From Winogradskyella helgolandensis (GTDB taxonomy: Bacteria > Bacteroidota > Bacteroidia > Flavobacteriales > Flavobacteriaceae): DNA of 64,000 nt. Both the position numbers and the translations under genes were made by a program. Of the stretch, positions 35,190 to 43,552 are shown piece by piece. How positions within the stretch are numbered: position 1 is the stretch's first letter; each line of letters starts with the position of its first letter. Under the pieces are notes generated by a model, which saw only the letters and a list, made by a program, of their open reading frames with translations, was not told where the DNA came from and made no database searches. The stretch lies in the NCBI RefSeq assembly GCF_013404085.1, contig NZ_JABFHO010000001.1, positions 4,291,501 through 4,355,500 on the forward strand, in the 5' to 3' direction.

Positions 35190-35573
35190 TTAACCCAAAG
35201 GTATTTTTTTTTGCATATAATCTTGCCATTTTATTAGAATATATTTCTCCTCTTTTTTAAGAAAACCATATTCATAAACAAATAGATAAATATCATTTTT
35301 ACTATTCTTCCAATAATGTGTAAAGAAATTAGAATTGAACCCTTCTTCAATGAGCATATTTGCCCTAACTATCACCTTCCCTCCTTTATTATATTCTTTT
35401 AATATTTTTCGATTTAGTTTCAACTGATTATCAACTCTATTATAAAATCGTTCAGGTATTTCCTTTGATTTCTTGTATTGATAGGCACTCTTGCACTGAG
35501 GGTCACAAAACTTCTTATCCGTTCTACCCACTAATTTTTTTTCACAAAACACACAATTCTTAAAAAACCTCAT
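35190..35573 (-). CDS. Zinc-ribbon protein next to the recombinase
   Basis: The 127-residue protein has an N-terminal four-Cys zinc ribbon (CVFCEKKLVGRTDKKFCDPQCKSAY, given in part). Helical segments NQLKLNRKILKEYN and a C-terminal half with WKNSKNDIYLFVYEYG follow. The family is a common small zinc protein of flavobacterial genomes. It is divergent from the recombinase, with a 91-bp shared promoter gap, and could regulate it, though nothing proves that. Confidence 0.7.
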   Translation of the reverse strand: MRFFKNCVFCEKKLVGRTDKKFCDPQCKSAYQYKKSKEIPERFYNRVDNQLKLNRKILKEYNKGGKVIVRANMLIEEGFNSNFFTHYWKNSKNDIYLFVYEYGFLKKEEKYILIKWQDYMQKKIPLG

Positions 35574-35664
35574 CGCTCTTAAATTAAACGTATATTATAC
35601 GAATCCTATCCGAATAAGATACTGCTAATTAAATTATAGTCAGTACTTTGACGATAAAAAAATT

Positions 35665-36792
35665 ATGCAATTACAAACGAGTATAACATTGAAACACCTA
35701 ATTATTGATCAAAAAAAATGTGTTGGACTTCAATTTAATTCAAGTAAAGTCATACAATCCCTTATTATGACGCTACCTAATATAACTTGGAGTCAAGATT
35801 TATTACTGTATTACTTACCTAATACTAAGAGTAACTTGGATTTGATTTTTAAAACATTTTATGGTGTTGCTTGGGTTAATGGCAATTATTTTTTTTCTGA
35901 TAAAATAATAAATGAAGATAATCCTCAACTAAATTTAGAACGTTATAGAAATAGAAAACCTAAGGATGGTTTTAAACCTTGTCCAGAAAACTATTTATTA
36001 AAACTTGAACTTAAGAGATATTCAGATAATACTGTTCGTAATTATGTGTCTAGTTTTGAGTCTTTTATTAACTATTATTATAATGAAGATCCTATAACGT
36101 TAAATGAAATAGATGTTCGAAAATATTTGCAAAAACTAATACAAGAAGGCAAATCAAACTCTTATGTGAATTTGACCATAAATAGCATTAAGTTCTTTTA
36201 CGAAGTTGTACACGAAATGCCAAATAGATTCTATTCTATTGAACGACCACGAAAAGAAAAGCAACTCCCTGAGGTATTATCTAAAGAAGAAATTATAAAA
36301 ATCATAAATAACACTAACAACGTTAAACATAAGTGCATTGTCGGATTACTCTACTCTTCTGGGCTTCGACGAGCAGAATTGTTAAACCTTAAAATTAACG
36401 ATATAGATAGTAAAAGGATGGTCGTAAAAGTTAATAATGCTAAAGGAAATAAAGACCGTATATCTATATTAAGTCCTAGTATTCTAACGAATTTACGGCA
36501 ATACTATAAGGATTATAGACCAGAACATTACCTTTTTGAAGGTCAAAAAGGAGGACCTTATAGTGCTACAAGTGTTGTGAAAATAATTTCAACAGCTGCA
36601 AAAAAAGCAGGTATTTTAAAAAAAGTTACGCCTCACATGCTTAGACATAGCTTCGCTACACATTTATTGGAAAATGGAACAGACCTTAGACATATCCAAC
36701 TTCTTTTGGGACATAATTCTACTAAAACAACAGAAATATATACACATGTAGCAAATAGATCATTTATGGAAATAAAAGATTTACTATCTTAG
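35665..36792 (+). CDS. Tyrosine recombinase of the integron-like cassette system (non-IntI)
   Basis: The 375-residue protein has an unusual N-terminal extension (about 1-100), a core-binding domain (about 105-190, YSDNTVRNYVSSFESFINYY) and a catalytic domain with R235 (GLRRAE), K263 (GNKDR), H324 and R327 (HMLRH), H350 (LLGH) and Y359 (IYTHV), so it should be active. K to HxxR is 61 residues, against about 106 in IntI1, so the IntI-specific insertion is missing. Its stop is 40 bp before the first cassette and it reads in the cassette direction. Cassette insertion and excision is inferred from position. Confidence 0.88.
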   Translation: MQLQTSITLKHLIIDQKKCVGLQFNSSKVIQSLIMTLPNITWSQDLLLYYLPNTKSNLDLIFKTFYGVAWVNGNYFFSDKIINEDNPQLNLERYRNRKPKDGFKPCPENYLLKLELKRYSDNTVRNYVSSFESFINYYYNEDPITLNEIDVRKYLQKLIQEGKSNSYVNLTINSIKFFYEVVHEMPNRFYSIERPRKEKQLPEVLSKEEIIKIINNTNNVKHKCIVGLLYSSGLRRAELLNLKINDIDSKRMVVKVNNAKGNKDRISILSPSILTNLRQYYKDYRPEHYLFEGQKGGPYSATSVVKIISTAAKKAGILKKVTPHMLRHSFATHLLENGTDLRHIQLLLGHNSTKTTEIYTHVANRSFMEIKDLLS

Positions 36793-36802
36793 TCCTATAA
36801 TG

Positions 36803-36838
36803 TGGATATAAACAATAGTCTATATCCAATTGTTGTAA
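36803..36838 (+). promoter_or_regulatory. Candidate attI-type recombination site
   Basis: It lies 11 bp after the recombinase stop. An inverted repeat TGGATATA/TATATCCA (36803-36810 and 36821-36828) is followed by ATTGTTGTAAG, whose GTTGTAAG at 36832 is the start of the first cassette. It lacks the long attC stem, as attI sites do. Confidence 0.6.
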
Positions 36839-36863
36839 GTAATGCGAAAAACCCAGAAACCGA

Positions 36864-37658
36864 GTGAATAAAACAATATTTGAAATTACCAAAATGGATT
36901 GTCCTTCAGAGGAAAATCTAATCCGAATGAAATTGGACGGAAATTCGAGCATTGCGAATTTGGAGTTTGATATTCCAAATCGAAAATTGACAGTTTTTCA
37001 TAGCGGAGAAATTGACCAAATCGAAAAGTCAGTTATCGAACTGAATTTAGGCGGAAAAAAAATATCGACTGAACAAACCGACCAAACTGAATTTAAAGAA
37101 AACGCAAACCAAAAAAAACTACTTTGGTCTGTTCTTGTCATAAATTTTGCGTTTTTCATAATCGAAATGACAACAGGGATTATCTCAAAATCTATGGGAC
37201 TTGTTGCCGATAGTTTAGATATGCTTGCGGACAGTTTTGTGTACGGAATTAGTTTGTTTGCGGTCGGTGGAACAATAATAAAGAAAAAAAGAATTGCAAA
37301 ACTTGCGGGATATTTTCAAATAGCACTTGCGATTATTGGATTTATAGAAGTTTTAAGAAGATTTTTTGGAGACGAGAAACTTCCCGATTTTTCGACAATG
37401 ATTATCGTTTCGATTTTTGCACTTATAGCAAACGGAATTTGTCTTTACATTTTGCAAAAGTCAAAAAGCAAAGAAGAGGCACATATGAAAGCAAGTATGA
37501 TTTTCACCTCGAATGAAGTAATTATCAATTTGGGAGTAATAATTGCTGGAATTATGGTAAACTGGTTGAGTTCAAGTAAACCAGATTTGATTATTGGAAC
37601 AGTCGTTTTTGTGCTAGTCATTCAAGGAGCTTTACGGATTTTGAAATTAAGTAAGTAG
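36864..37658 (+). CDS. Cation diffusion facilitator (CDF) transporter, first cassette
   Basis: The 264-residue protein starts at a GTG. An N-terminal soluble domain (about 1-75) of the HMA-like fold has TKMDCPSEENLIRM, with a Cys in the metal loop. Five to six membrane helices follow, with the CDF signatures GLVADSLDMLADSFVYG and EAHMKASMIFTSNEV. CDF proteins export Zn, Co or Fe in exchange for protons. Being nearest to the recombinase, it is by integron logic the latest inserted cassette. It starts with GTTGTAAGTA and ends with TACTTACAAC. Confidence 0.85.
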   Translation: MNKTIFEITKMDCPSEENLIRMKLDGNSSIANLEFDIPNRKLTVFHSGEIDQIEKSVIELNLGGKKISTEQTDQTEFKENANQKKLLWSVLVINFAFFIIEMTTGIISKSMGLVADSLDMLADSFVYGISLFAVGGTIIKKKRIAKLAGYFQIALAIIGFIEVLRRFFGDEKLPDFSTMIIVSIFALIANGICLYILQKSKSKEEAHMKASMIFTSNEVIINLGVIIAGIMVNWLSSSKPDLIIGTVVFVLVIQGALRILKLSK

Positions 37659-37669
37659 ATGAAAAAAGC

Positions 37670-37868
37670 ACTACTTACAACAATGTATAAAAAACATAGC
37701 TAGTTCGTGCTAAACCAAAAGTTTGTGCGTGCTTACCAAGACCGCCAAATCTGCGATTTGGCATTAATGAAAAACAAAATGTAAATGCCAAATCGCAGAT
37801 TTGGCTAAGGAATAAACCGAAACTTATCGTATTTTTATACGCTACGTTTCTTATACTAAACGTTGTAG
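37670..37868 (+). repeat. attC-like site B1 (long variant)
   Basis: At about 199 bp this is the longest site. The 5' box CACTACTTACAAC is followed by a TGTATAAAAAACATAGC arm and the 3' box is GTTGTAG. The loop holds GCCAAATCTGCGATTTGGC (37752-37770) and its near mirror GCCAAATCGCAGATTTGGC (37786-37804), which can pair with each other or fold separately. Confidence 0.75.
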
Positions 37869-37890
37869 CACATTTAAGAAAAAAAAACTT

Positions 37891-38421
37891 ATGGAGGACA
37901 TTTATAAAAAATTTACAGTATCTGTACTTCCCCAAAAAAAAATTGAAGAAAGATATTTTGGTAAAATTCCTAAACAACTTGAAATTAATTATGGTGAATG
38001 GGAAATATACTGGGCTAATTATGACGAAGAATTGGATAATGAACCAGAATTTGAAGATGCTATTTCAACCAAATGGTGGAAAGAATATTACATTGATATT
38101 GAGGAATTAAAAATTGAACTTGATAAAATTACTTTAGACATAAATTTTGATAATAAAAATGTGCACAATGTCAAATTAAAATATAGTAAACAAGAAAATT
38201 TTATAGAAAACTTTCAGTTTAGTATTGATTTAATAGATACAGATTTTAATTTTTTAAATTCACTGTTGGAACTTTGCAATCAATACGAATGTCTTTTAAT
38301 GGACAAAAACAATGGAAATCTATGTAATCCTAATATTCGTGAATTAGCAAAATTAATTGAGAAATCTAATAGGAAAAAGTTTTTAAAAAATCCGATAGAA
38401 TTACTTGAGAATATGAAATAA
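37891..38421 (+). CDS. Hypothetical protein, cassette-borne
   Basis: The 176-residue acidic soluble protein (ATG 29 bp after the cassette start GTTGTAGCAC) has no signal peptide or membrane segment. Features are a Trp-rich patch (GEWEIYWANYDEELD and TKWWKEYYIDIEEL) and a C-terminal helix pair. I do not recognise a family; small acidic proteins of this kind are common immunity or antitoxin-like cargo, but that is only analogy. Confidence 0.6.
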   Translation: MEDIYKKFTVSVLPQKKIEERYFGKIPKQLEINYGEWEIYWANYDEELDNEPEFEDAISTKWWKEYYIDIEELKIELDKITLDINFDNKNVHNVKLKYSKQENFIENFQFSIDLIDTDFNFLNSLLELCNQYECLLMDKNNGNLCNPNIRELAKLIEKSNRKKFLKNPIELLENMK

Positions 38422-38425
38422 AAAC

Positions 38426-38560
38426 GTGCTACAACACCGTGTATAATTAATTGCTTTTTCGAGCTTACTTACGAAAATCCCTTCGGATTTTTTATGTCGT
38501 GAGTATTTGTTAACTTAGTCGCTTAACCACGCAACTAACCATACACAATCACGTTAGCGC
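38426..38560 (+). repeat. attC-like site B2
   Basis: The 5' box GTGCTACAAC is the exact complement of its cassette start. Left arm GTGTATAATTAATTGC, hairpin GAAAATCC-CTT-CGGATTTTT (imperfect), right arm GCAACTAACCATACAC and 3' box GTTAGCG are present. Confidence 0.88.
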
Positions 38561-38878
38561 ACATTGCTCACTCAGCTCAAAAAAATAATAAACCTTCTCA
38601 AAGTATTTTAAAAATAATTCCTAAAACTTACTCAATTGATTTTTGACAAATCAAAACGCAACTGTTACCTAAGTCTTATTTTACTCTCGAAAACTAAAAT
38701 TAAATAAAAAATTAAACCGACTTCTGACAAAATAATACGCAAAGTTTACGCGCAAATGACTTAACTCTTGCGTTTAAAAAATTCTGACTCTTGCGAAACA
38801 ATACGCAACTGTTGCTTCGGACTTTTCTTTGTTCCTTAAAAAGCATATTGAAATACTCTTGTGAGAAAAACATAACAA
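38554..38878 (+). other. Cassette without an evident gene
   Basis: This complete unit starts GTTAGCGCAC and ends GTGCGCTAAC at 38880. The 325 bp between hold no credible open frame on either strand. Short words recur (ATACGCAA, ACGCAACTGTTGC/ACGCAACTGTTAC). It may encode a small RNA or only spacer DNA. Confidence 0.7.
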
Positions 38879-39017
38879 CGTGCGCTAACATTGTATAAAA
38901 ATAATGCGTAATTTAGTGCCTAATCAAGAGTAAATGCGCGTTTGCATGCATCTGATTTTCCTTCGGAAAATCCTCGCACTCAAACTACGCACTATTCTTA
39001 TACGTAAACGTTGGCAA
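38879..39017 (+). repeat. attC-like site B3 (TTC-loop subtype)
   Basis: The 5' box CGTGCGCTAAC, left arm TTGTATAAAAATAATGCG, hairpin GATTTTCC-TTC-GGAAAATC, right arm CGCACTATTCTTATAC and 3' box GTTGGCA are present. Confidence 0.88.
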
Positions 39018-39021
39018 CAAT

Positions 39022-39750
39022 ATGAACGAAGAACTATTTTCAAAAATTGAATCTTTTCAGAATTTACTGATTGACTTTGCAACTGGTGGAGATTGGGATG
39101 AAGAGAACTACTCTAAAACAAGAAAAGAATTACTTGACAATGAAATAATTTCAAATGAAATTCCAGACTTCATAAAAACGACAAGAACAGCGGAACAATT
39201 TTGGCATTTCATAAAACAAGTTAGCTCGAACTATGCTGGCAGAAGAATGTTTTTATGGGATTCTTTTTCTAAACTTCTTGATATTGCAGAAAAGAACAAA
39301 TCAACACCTGGAGAAAATTCTATTTCTGAAAAATTAAAAAGCATAAATGAAATTTATATTAAACAAGAGTGGGATAAAGCTTTAAAAAGAAAAACGATAG
39401 ACCCTGAAGGAGCAATTACGACAAGTAGAACTTTAATCGAAACAGTTTGTAAGCACATTTTGGAAGATAAAAAGATTGAATATTCAGACAGTTTAGATTT
39501 ACCAAAATTATATAAATTAACAGCTAAACAACTAAATTTAGCACCAGACCAACATACTGAAAAAATTTTTAAACAAATATTAAACGGTTGCCAATCTGTA
39601 GTGGAAGGATTAGGAGGAATTAGGAATAAATTAAGTGATTCTCACGGAAAAGGAATAGCAAAGACTAAACCGAGTGAAAGACACGCTGAATTAGCTGTTA
39701 ATTTAGCTGGAGCAATGACACTTTTTTTATTTGAGAGTTCAAAAAAATAA
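39022..39750 (+). CDS. Abortive-infection (Abi_C/HEPN-like) protein, cassette-borne
   Basis: The 242-residue soluble protein ends in an Abi_C-type domain (about 125-240): GAITTSRTLIETVCKHILED, LNLAPDQHTEKIFKQILNG and GGIRNKLSDSHGKG. The last contains an RN-x5-H pattern (R201, H208) resembling the catalytic motif of HEPN nucleases. Related C-terminal domains occur in phage abortive-infection proteins, so antiviral defence is likely. The ATG lies 12 bp after GTTGGCAACA. The N-terminal 110 residues are not recognised. Confidence 0.78.
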   Translation: MNEELFSKIESFQNLLIDFATGGDWDEENYSKTRKELLDNEIISNEIPDFIKTTRTAEQFWHFIKQVSSNYAGRRMFLWDSFSKLLDIAEKNKSTPGENSISEKLKSINEIYIKQEWDKALKRKTIDPEGAITTSRTLIETVCKHILEDKKIEYSDSLDLPKLYKLTAKQLNLAPDQHTEKIFKQILNGCQSVVEGLGGIRNKLSDSHGKGIAKTKPSERHAELAVNLAGAMTLFLFESSKK

Positions 39751-39753
39751 ATA

Positions 39754-39894
39754 CTGTTGCCAACACCGTGTATAATTAATTGCTAGGTTCTAGCCTACTT
39801 GCGAATATTCCTGCGGAATATTCACGGGTTCGTAAAAGTTTGCTAAATTAGTTGCTGAACCACGCAACTAACCATACACAAGACCGTTGTATGC
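39754..39894 (+). repeat. attC-like site B4
   Basis: The 5' box CTGTTGCCAAC pairs with its cassette start GTTGGCAACA. Left arm GTGTATAATTAATTGC, hairpin GAATATTCC-TGC-GGAATATTC, right arm GCAACTAACCATACAC and 3' box GTTGTATG are present. Confidence 0.9.
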
Positions 39895-39907
39895 AATTTG
39901 ACAACCA

Positions 39908-40309
39908 ATGAACAAAGGATTAAAATATGGGCTTCTAATTTTCGGAATTGTAATAATTACAGTTGTCGGATTTATTGGATTTGGACTTTACTCATTGGAA
40001 ATTGAAGACCATTATGGCGACCTGAAAGAGCTATATTATGATTCAAAAAGTGGAGATATAATACTGAATAAATCTACTTCTGAATTTGGAATAATCGAAA
40101 AAAACTGGAAACGCATAAATATCAGAACTCAAAAAAAAGATTCTACGGATTTATATAATTGGGTTTATCAAAACGGAATTGAAACCAAAGCGGAAATTTA
40201 CAGACCGATAATTGAAACAGAAAACATAAATAACTTAGGTTATTCAGAGGTTGTTGACAAAATAAATGCTTCTGAAATGACTTTTATAAACGGAAATAAA
40301 AAAGAATAA
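39908..40309 (+). CDS. Hypothetical membrane-anchored protein, cassette-borne
   Basis: The 133-residue protein has one N-terminal membrane helix (about 8-30, GLLIFGIVIITVVGFIGFGL) and a charged domain of about 100 residues outside or inside the membrane. No family recognised. The cassette runs from GTTGTATGCAA to TGCATACAAC. Confidence 0.55.
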   Translation: MNKGLKYGLLIFGIVIITVVGFIGFGLYSLEIEDHYGDLKELYYDSKSGDIILNKSTSEFGIIEKNWKRINIRTQKKDSTDLYNWVYQNGIETKAEIYRPIIETENINNLGYSEVVDKINASEMTFINGNKKE

Positions 40310-40311
40310 AA

Positions 40312-40452
40312 ACTGCATACAACACCGTGTATAATTAATTGCTTCATTGAGCTTACTTGCGAAAATTCCTGCGGAATTTTCACGGGTTCGTAAAAGTTTG
40401 CTAACTTAGTTGCTAAACCACGCAACTAACCATACACAAACACGTTGTAAAC
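40312..40452 (+). repeat. attC-like site B5
   Basis: The 5' box ACTGCATACAAC, standard left arm, hairpin GAAAATTCC-TGC-GGAATTTTC (a stem change matched on both sides), standard right arm and 3' box GTTGTAAAC are present. Confidence 0.9.
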
Positions 40453-40586
40453 AATTGCTCACGAATCTCAAAAAAGGAAAAAAAATTAAGTTATAAAGTA
40501 TTTGAAAAGCAAGAAAATTCTGGCTGTTTAGTTTTAATTATTATAACAATTTCTTTATTTTCGATTTTCAAAAATTATAATTTAAA

Positions 40587-41315
40587 ATGGCAAAATTTTT
40601 AAACACAAGAAAAGCTGTATCTGAAATAGAAGACTTAATCCGGAATGCAGAAGCAAGATTAATTTTGATTTCACCTTACCTTAAATTATCAAAAGATTTT
40701 AAAGAATTACTTACATATAGAAATAGTAAGGATAAAATAACAACAGTAATTTTTGGAAAGCAAGAACTGAATCCGCACGAAATGAAATTTCTTCAAGGAT
40801 TAAGATTTGTGATTTTAAAATATAATCAGGACTTACACGCTAAATGTTATTTGAATGATGACAAAATGATTATTACATCTCTCAATCTATATGAATTCTC
40901 AATGAATAACAATAAGGAAATGGGAGTTTTAGTGGACTTGAATGACGAATCGGATAAGGAATTATTTGAAGATGCTTATAAAGAAATAGATTTTATAGAC
41001 GAAACCAGCGAAAGGTTTGAATTTACGTCAATTCCGGAAGTTACAAAAAGAGAAAAAAAAGAAACAGAAACGCAACCGAAAATTGCGAATTCTTCAAACT
41101 CAAAACTTCTAACAACGAAAGAATTATCACAACTAACTGGCTTGAGTAGTCGAAAAGTCAATAGTTGGCTAACAGATAACAAATTGATGTATAAAAAAGA
41201 AGATGATTGGACTACAACGAAACGTGGAAAAGAAGTTGGCGGAATTGAAAAAAGAGGTCAATATGGACAATTTGTAATTTGGCCAGAAGAAATAGCAAAA
41301 CAGATAACGAAATAA
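40587..41315 (+). CDS. Phospholipase D-family nuclease with C-terminal DNA-binding-like domain
   Basis: The 242-residue protein has a PLD fold (about 1-135) with one HKD-type motif LHAKCYLNDDKMIITSLN (H84, K86, N100), so it would act as a dimer. A charged linker follows, then a small C-terminal domain (about 172-242) with LLTTKELSQLTGLSSRKVNSWL, a helix-turn-helix pattern. Single-HKD nucleases occur in restriction and phage-defence proteins, so a DNA-cleaving defence role is plausible. A 135-bp leader precedes the ATG. Confidence 0.8.
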   Translation: MAKFLNTRKAVSEIEDLIRNAEARLILISPYLKLSKDFKELLTYRNSKDKITTVIFGKQELNPHEMKFLQGLRFVILKYNQDLHAKCYLNDDKMIITSLNLYEFSMNNNKEMGVLVDLNDESDKELFEDAYKEIDFIDETSERFEFTSIPEVTKREKKETETQPKIANSSNSKLLTTKELSQLTGLSSRKVNSWLTDNKLMYKKEDDWTTTKRGKEVGGIEKRGQYGQFVIWPEEIAKQITK

Positions 41316-41317
41316 AA

Positions 41318-41460
41318 ACTGTTTACAACACCGTGTATAATTAATTGCTTGGTTCTTCCCTACTTGCGAATATTCCTTCGGAATATTCACGGGTTCGTAA
41401 AAGTTTGCTAATTTAGTTGCTTAACCACGCAACTAACCATACACAAAACCGTTGGCAGCA
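41318..41460 (+). repeat. attC-like site B6
   Basis: The 5' box ACTGTTTACAAC, standard arms, hairpin GAATATTCC-TTC-GGAATATTC (TTC loop on the main stem) and 3' box GTTGGCAG are present. Confidence 0.9.
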
Positions 41461-41862
41461 ATGCGTGTGCGGCAAAGTCCAACTCTAAATTGGAACTTAT
41501 ACAAATCTAAATTTTGAGAATAAAATAAAATTGGAATTTCAAAACGTTGGAATGAAAATCACAACGCAGGAATTAAGCAGAACGGAAAATTACGGTTGAA
41601 AAAATAGCTACATCGCAATAAAAAAGCCTAGTTACTTTTTCGCTATTTTTTTTTTTGACTATTAAGTAAGTAAAATCAGAAAAAATGGAGTCGGAAATTT
41701 TAATTTCTTGCGGAACTAAATTGGAATAATTATCTAATTCATTAAACACGAGAACTGAAATTTGATAAGTTTCCTAGATATTAAAAATATAGCGCAGGAT
41801 ATACAAGCTGTGTGGAAAATGCGTGTCTGATTAGCAACAACGCAGGATTAAAAAAATAAGCA
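41452..41862 (+). other. Cassette without an evident gene
   Basis: The unit starts GTTGGCAGCA and ends GGCTGCCAAC at 41864. About 410 bp with stops in all frames contain words such as AACGCAGGA twice and GGAATTTCAAAACGTTGGAATG. No gene can be supported; a non-coding RNA or decayed gene is possible. Confidence 0.65.
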
Positions 41863-42004
41863 CGGCTGCCAACACCGTGTATAATTAATTGCTTTGTTCT
41901 TCACTACTTGCGAATATTCCTGCGGAATATTCACAGGTTCGTAAAAGTTTGCTAACTTAATTGCTAAACCACGCAACTAACCATACACAACAACGTTACC
42001 TGTA
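41863..42004 (+). repeat. attC-like site B7
   Basis: The 5' box CGGCTGCCAAC, standard left arm, hairpin GAATATTCC-TGC-GGAATATTC, right arm and 3' box GTTACCTG are present. Confidence 0.9.
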
Positions 42005-42056
42005 AGCTAAAAAATCATTAGTTATATTTTAATAATTATTGAATAAAATTGAATCT

Positions 42057-42662
42057 ATGAATATTTATGATTTGCATAAAGAATTCCTAAACAAAAAACT
42101 GAATTACAGTCAGGCTGAACAAATTCTTCACTCTTTTAAAAGAGAAAAAAGATTTGAAGTTTTTATCGCTTTATATAATGCAACTTTAAAAAAGGAACCT
42201 AAACTTTCATTTAAAGTTTTTAGGGAAGCTTATTGTGCATCTGATAATATCTATGAAAAAATTAAAAATAGTTCTTTCTCATTTAATCTTAAAGATTTTC
42301 TTGAAAACACTCTAAATAATTGTGTCAATTTTAGAGAATTGAGTAACTCTTATGAGAAGGAATTTTATGAAAAACTCGAAAATAATTTTATAATTTATCG
42401 AGGCGTAAATCAGAATGAATATGAAAGTGAAAATTTTGGAATAAGTTGGAGTTTATCTATAGAAGAAGCAAAAAAGTATATTTGCTTCGGTCCGAATAAA
42501 ATTGAAAATGGAAAAGGAGGAATATTAAGTAAAGAAATCGAAAAAAATGATATAATTACAAATTTTTCTGTTTTTGAAAATATACATTCAGAGCCAAAAA
42601 ATGAGATAATTTATATCAATAACGGTTTAAAGCCAAAATATGAAAAAGTAAGTAAATGTTGA
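42057..42662 (+). CDS. ADP-ribosyltransferase-like protein, cassette-borne
   Basis: The 201-residue protein has a C-terminal half (about 105-195) with IIYRGV (R115), a spaced GISWSLS (about 128-134) and NEIIYIN (E183), the R-S-E order of ADP-ribosyltransferase toxins. The N-terminal half is helical. The ATG at 42057 is preferred over a TTG at 42039. If correct, it would modify a host or phage target with NAD+, but the motifs are weak and no antitoxin gene is seen in the cassette. Confidence 0.55.
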   Translation: MNIYDLHKEFLNKKLNYSQAEQILHSFKREKRFEVFIALYNATLKKEPKLSFKVFREAYCASDNIYEKIKNSSFSFNLKDFLENTLNNCVNFRELSNSYEKEFYEKLENNFIIYRGVNQNEYESENFGISWSLSIEEAKKYICFGPNKIENGKGGILSKEIEKNDIITNFSVFENIHSEPKNEIIYINNGLKPKYEKVSKC

Positions 42663-42718
42663 ATTTTAAAAAAAATGAAACTTAAATACTTTAATATTTG
42701 AATTGTAACTTGAATAAA

Positions 42719-42860
42719 GCCTACAGGTAACACCGTATATAATTTATTGCTAACTTTTTGCTTACTTGCGAAAGTCCTCGCAGACTTTCTTGGTCGGTAA
42801 TTATTTACTAAATTAGTTGCTTTAAACACGCAACAAACCATATACAACAACGTTAGCAAC
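42719..42860 (+). repeat. attC-like site B8 (GTATATAATTTATTG subtype)
   Basis: The 5' box CCTACAGGTAAC matches the cassette start GTTACCTGTA. The loop hairpin is GAAAGTCC-TCGC-AGACTTTC with one mismatch. The right arm GCAACAAACCATATAC and 3' box GTTAGCAA are present. Confidence 0.88.
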
Positions 42861-42866
42861 AATTAA

Positions 42867-43388
42867 ATGAAAACGAAATACTTAACATTATTAATTATTT
42901 GCTTACTGAATTTTTCGTGTTCAAAGAATTGTATTTTGAATTATGAAATTGTAGAAACAAAATATGAAATTCCTTTTTATAGTTCTCAAAACGAAATTCT
43001 AAAACAGTCTGAAAATACAGATTATAAAAGATACGAATTGATAAATGTTTATGAATCTGAAATTCCTTACATAATGGAAATTCTGAATTCTCAAATATCT
43101 GAAACTCGAAATGCGACTAATAACATTGTAGAAAACTTATGTGATTATAGTGTTCAAATTGCTGGAATTTATGACAGAAAGGAAAAGGTTAAGAAAATTT
43201 ACCTGAATTTCGAATGTGGATTTATTGATTTTAAAGAAATTAATGAAAGTGAGGAATATATGATTGGTTTTGACGGAAAAGAAACGAAATTTAGTCACGT
43301 ATTAGATGGAGGAGATTGTTATTTTCAAGCGGAAATAAATACTAAAACGAATAAATTTAGAATTATAATTGTAAATGGAGAAGCATAA
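42867..43388 (+). CDS. Putative lipoprotein, cassette-borne
   Basis: The 173-residue protein starts MKTKYLTLLIICLLNFSC, a lipoprotein signal with Cys18. The mature part has several further Cys (CILN, NLCDYS, NFECGF, GGDCYF), unusual for this array. No family recognised. The ATG is 14 bp after the 3' box GTTAGCAA. Confidence 0.62.
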   Translation: MKTKYLTLLIICLLNFSCSKNCILNYEIVETKYEIPFYSSQNEILKQSENTDYKRYELINVYESEIPYIMEILNSQISETRNATNNIVENLCDYSVQIAGIYDRKEKVKKIYLNFECGFIDFKEINESEEYMIGFDGKETKFSHVLDGGDCYFQAEINTKTNKFRIIIVNGEA

Positions 43389-43390
43389 AA

Positions 43391-43530
43391 ACTGTTGCTA
43401 ACACCGTGTATATTTTATTGCTTTCTTTTAGCCAATTTACGAAAATCCTCGCGGATTTTCTATTCAGTATTTATTTGCTAAATTTACGCTAAACCAACGC
43501 AACAAAGCATACACAAACACGTTAGCATTA
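43391..43530 (+). repeat. attC-like site B9
   Basis: The 5' box CTGTTGCTAAC, left arm GTGTATATTTTATTGC, hairpin GAAAATCC-TCGC-GGATTTTC, right arm GCAACAAAGCATACAC and 3' box GTTAGCAT are present. Arm changes (TATTTTATTG and CAACAAAGCATA) are partly compensated. Confidence 0.88.
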
Positions 43531-43552
43531 ATACACAACGCAACCAAGCTAA

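Noticed and set aside
35029-35229. Minus-strand frame ending NPKVTGSSPVPATK
   Set aside because: The C-terminal part is a translation of the tRNA-Met fragment, a common false prediction. The upstream part has no similarity I recognise.
35665-36792. Classical intI gene
   Set aside because: The spacing between the catalytic Lys and HxxR is too short for the IntI-specific insertion, and the N-terminal extension is foreign to IntI.
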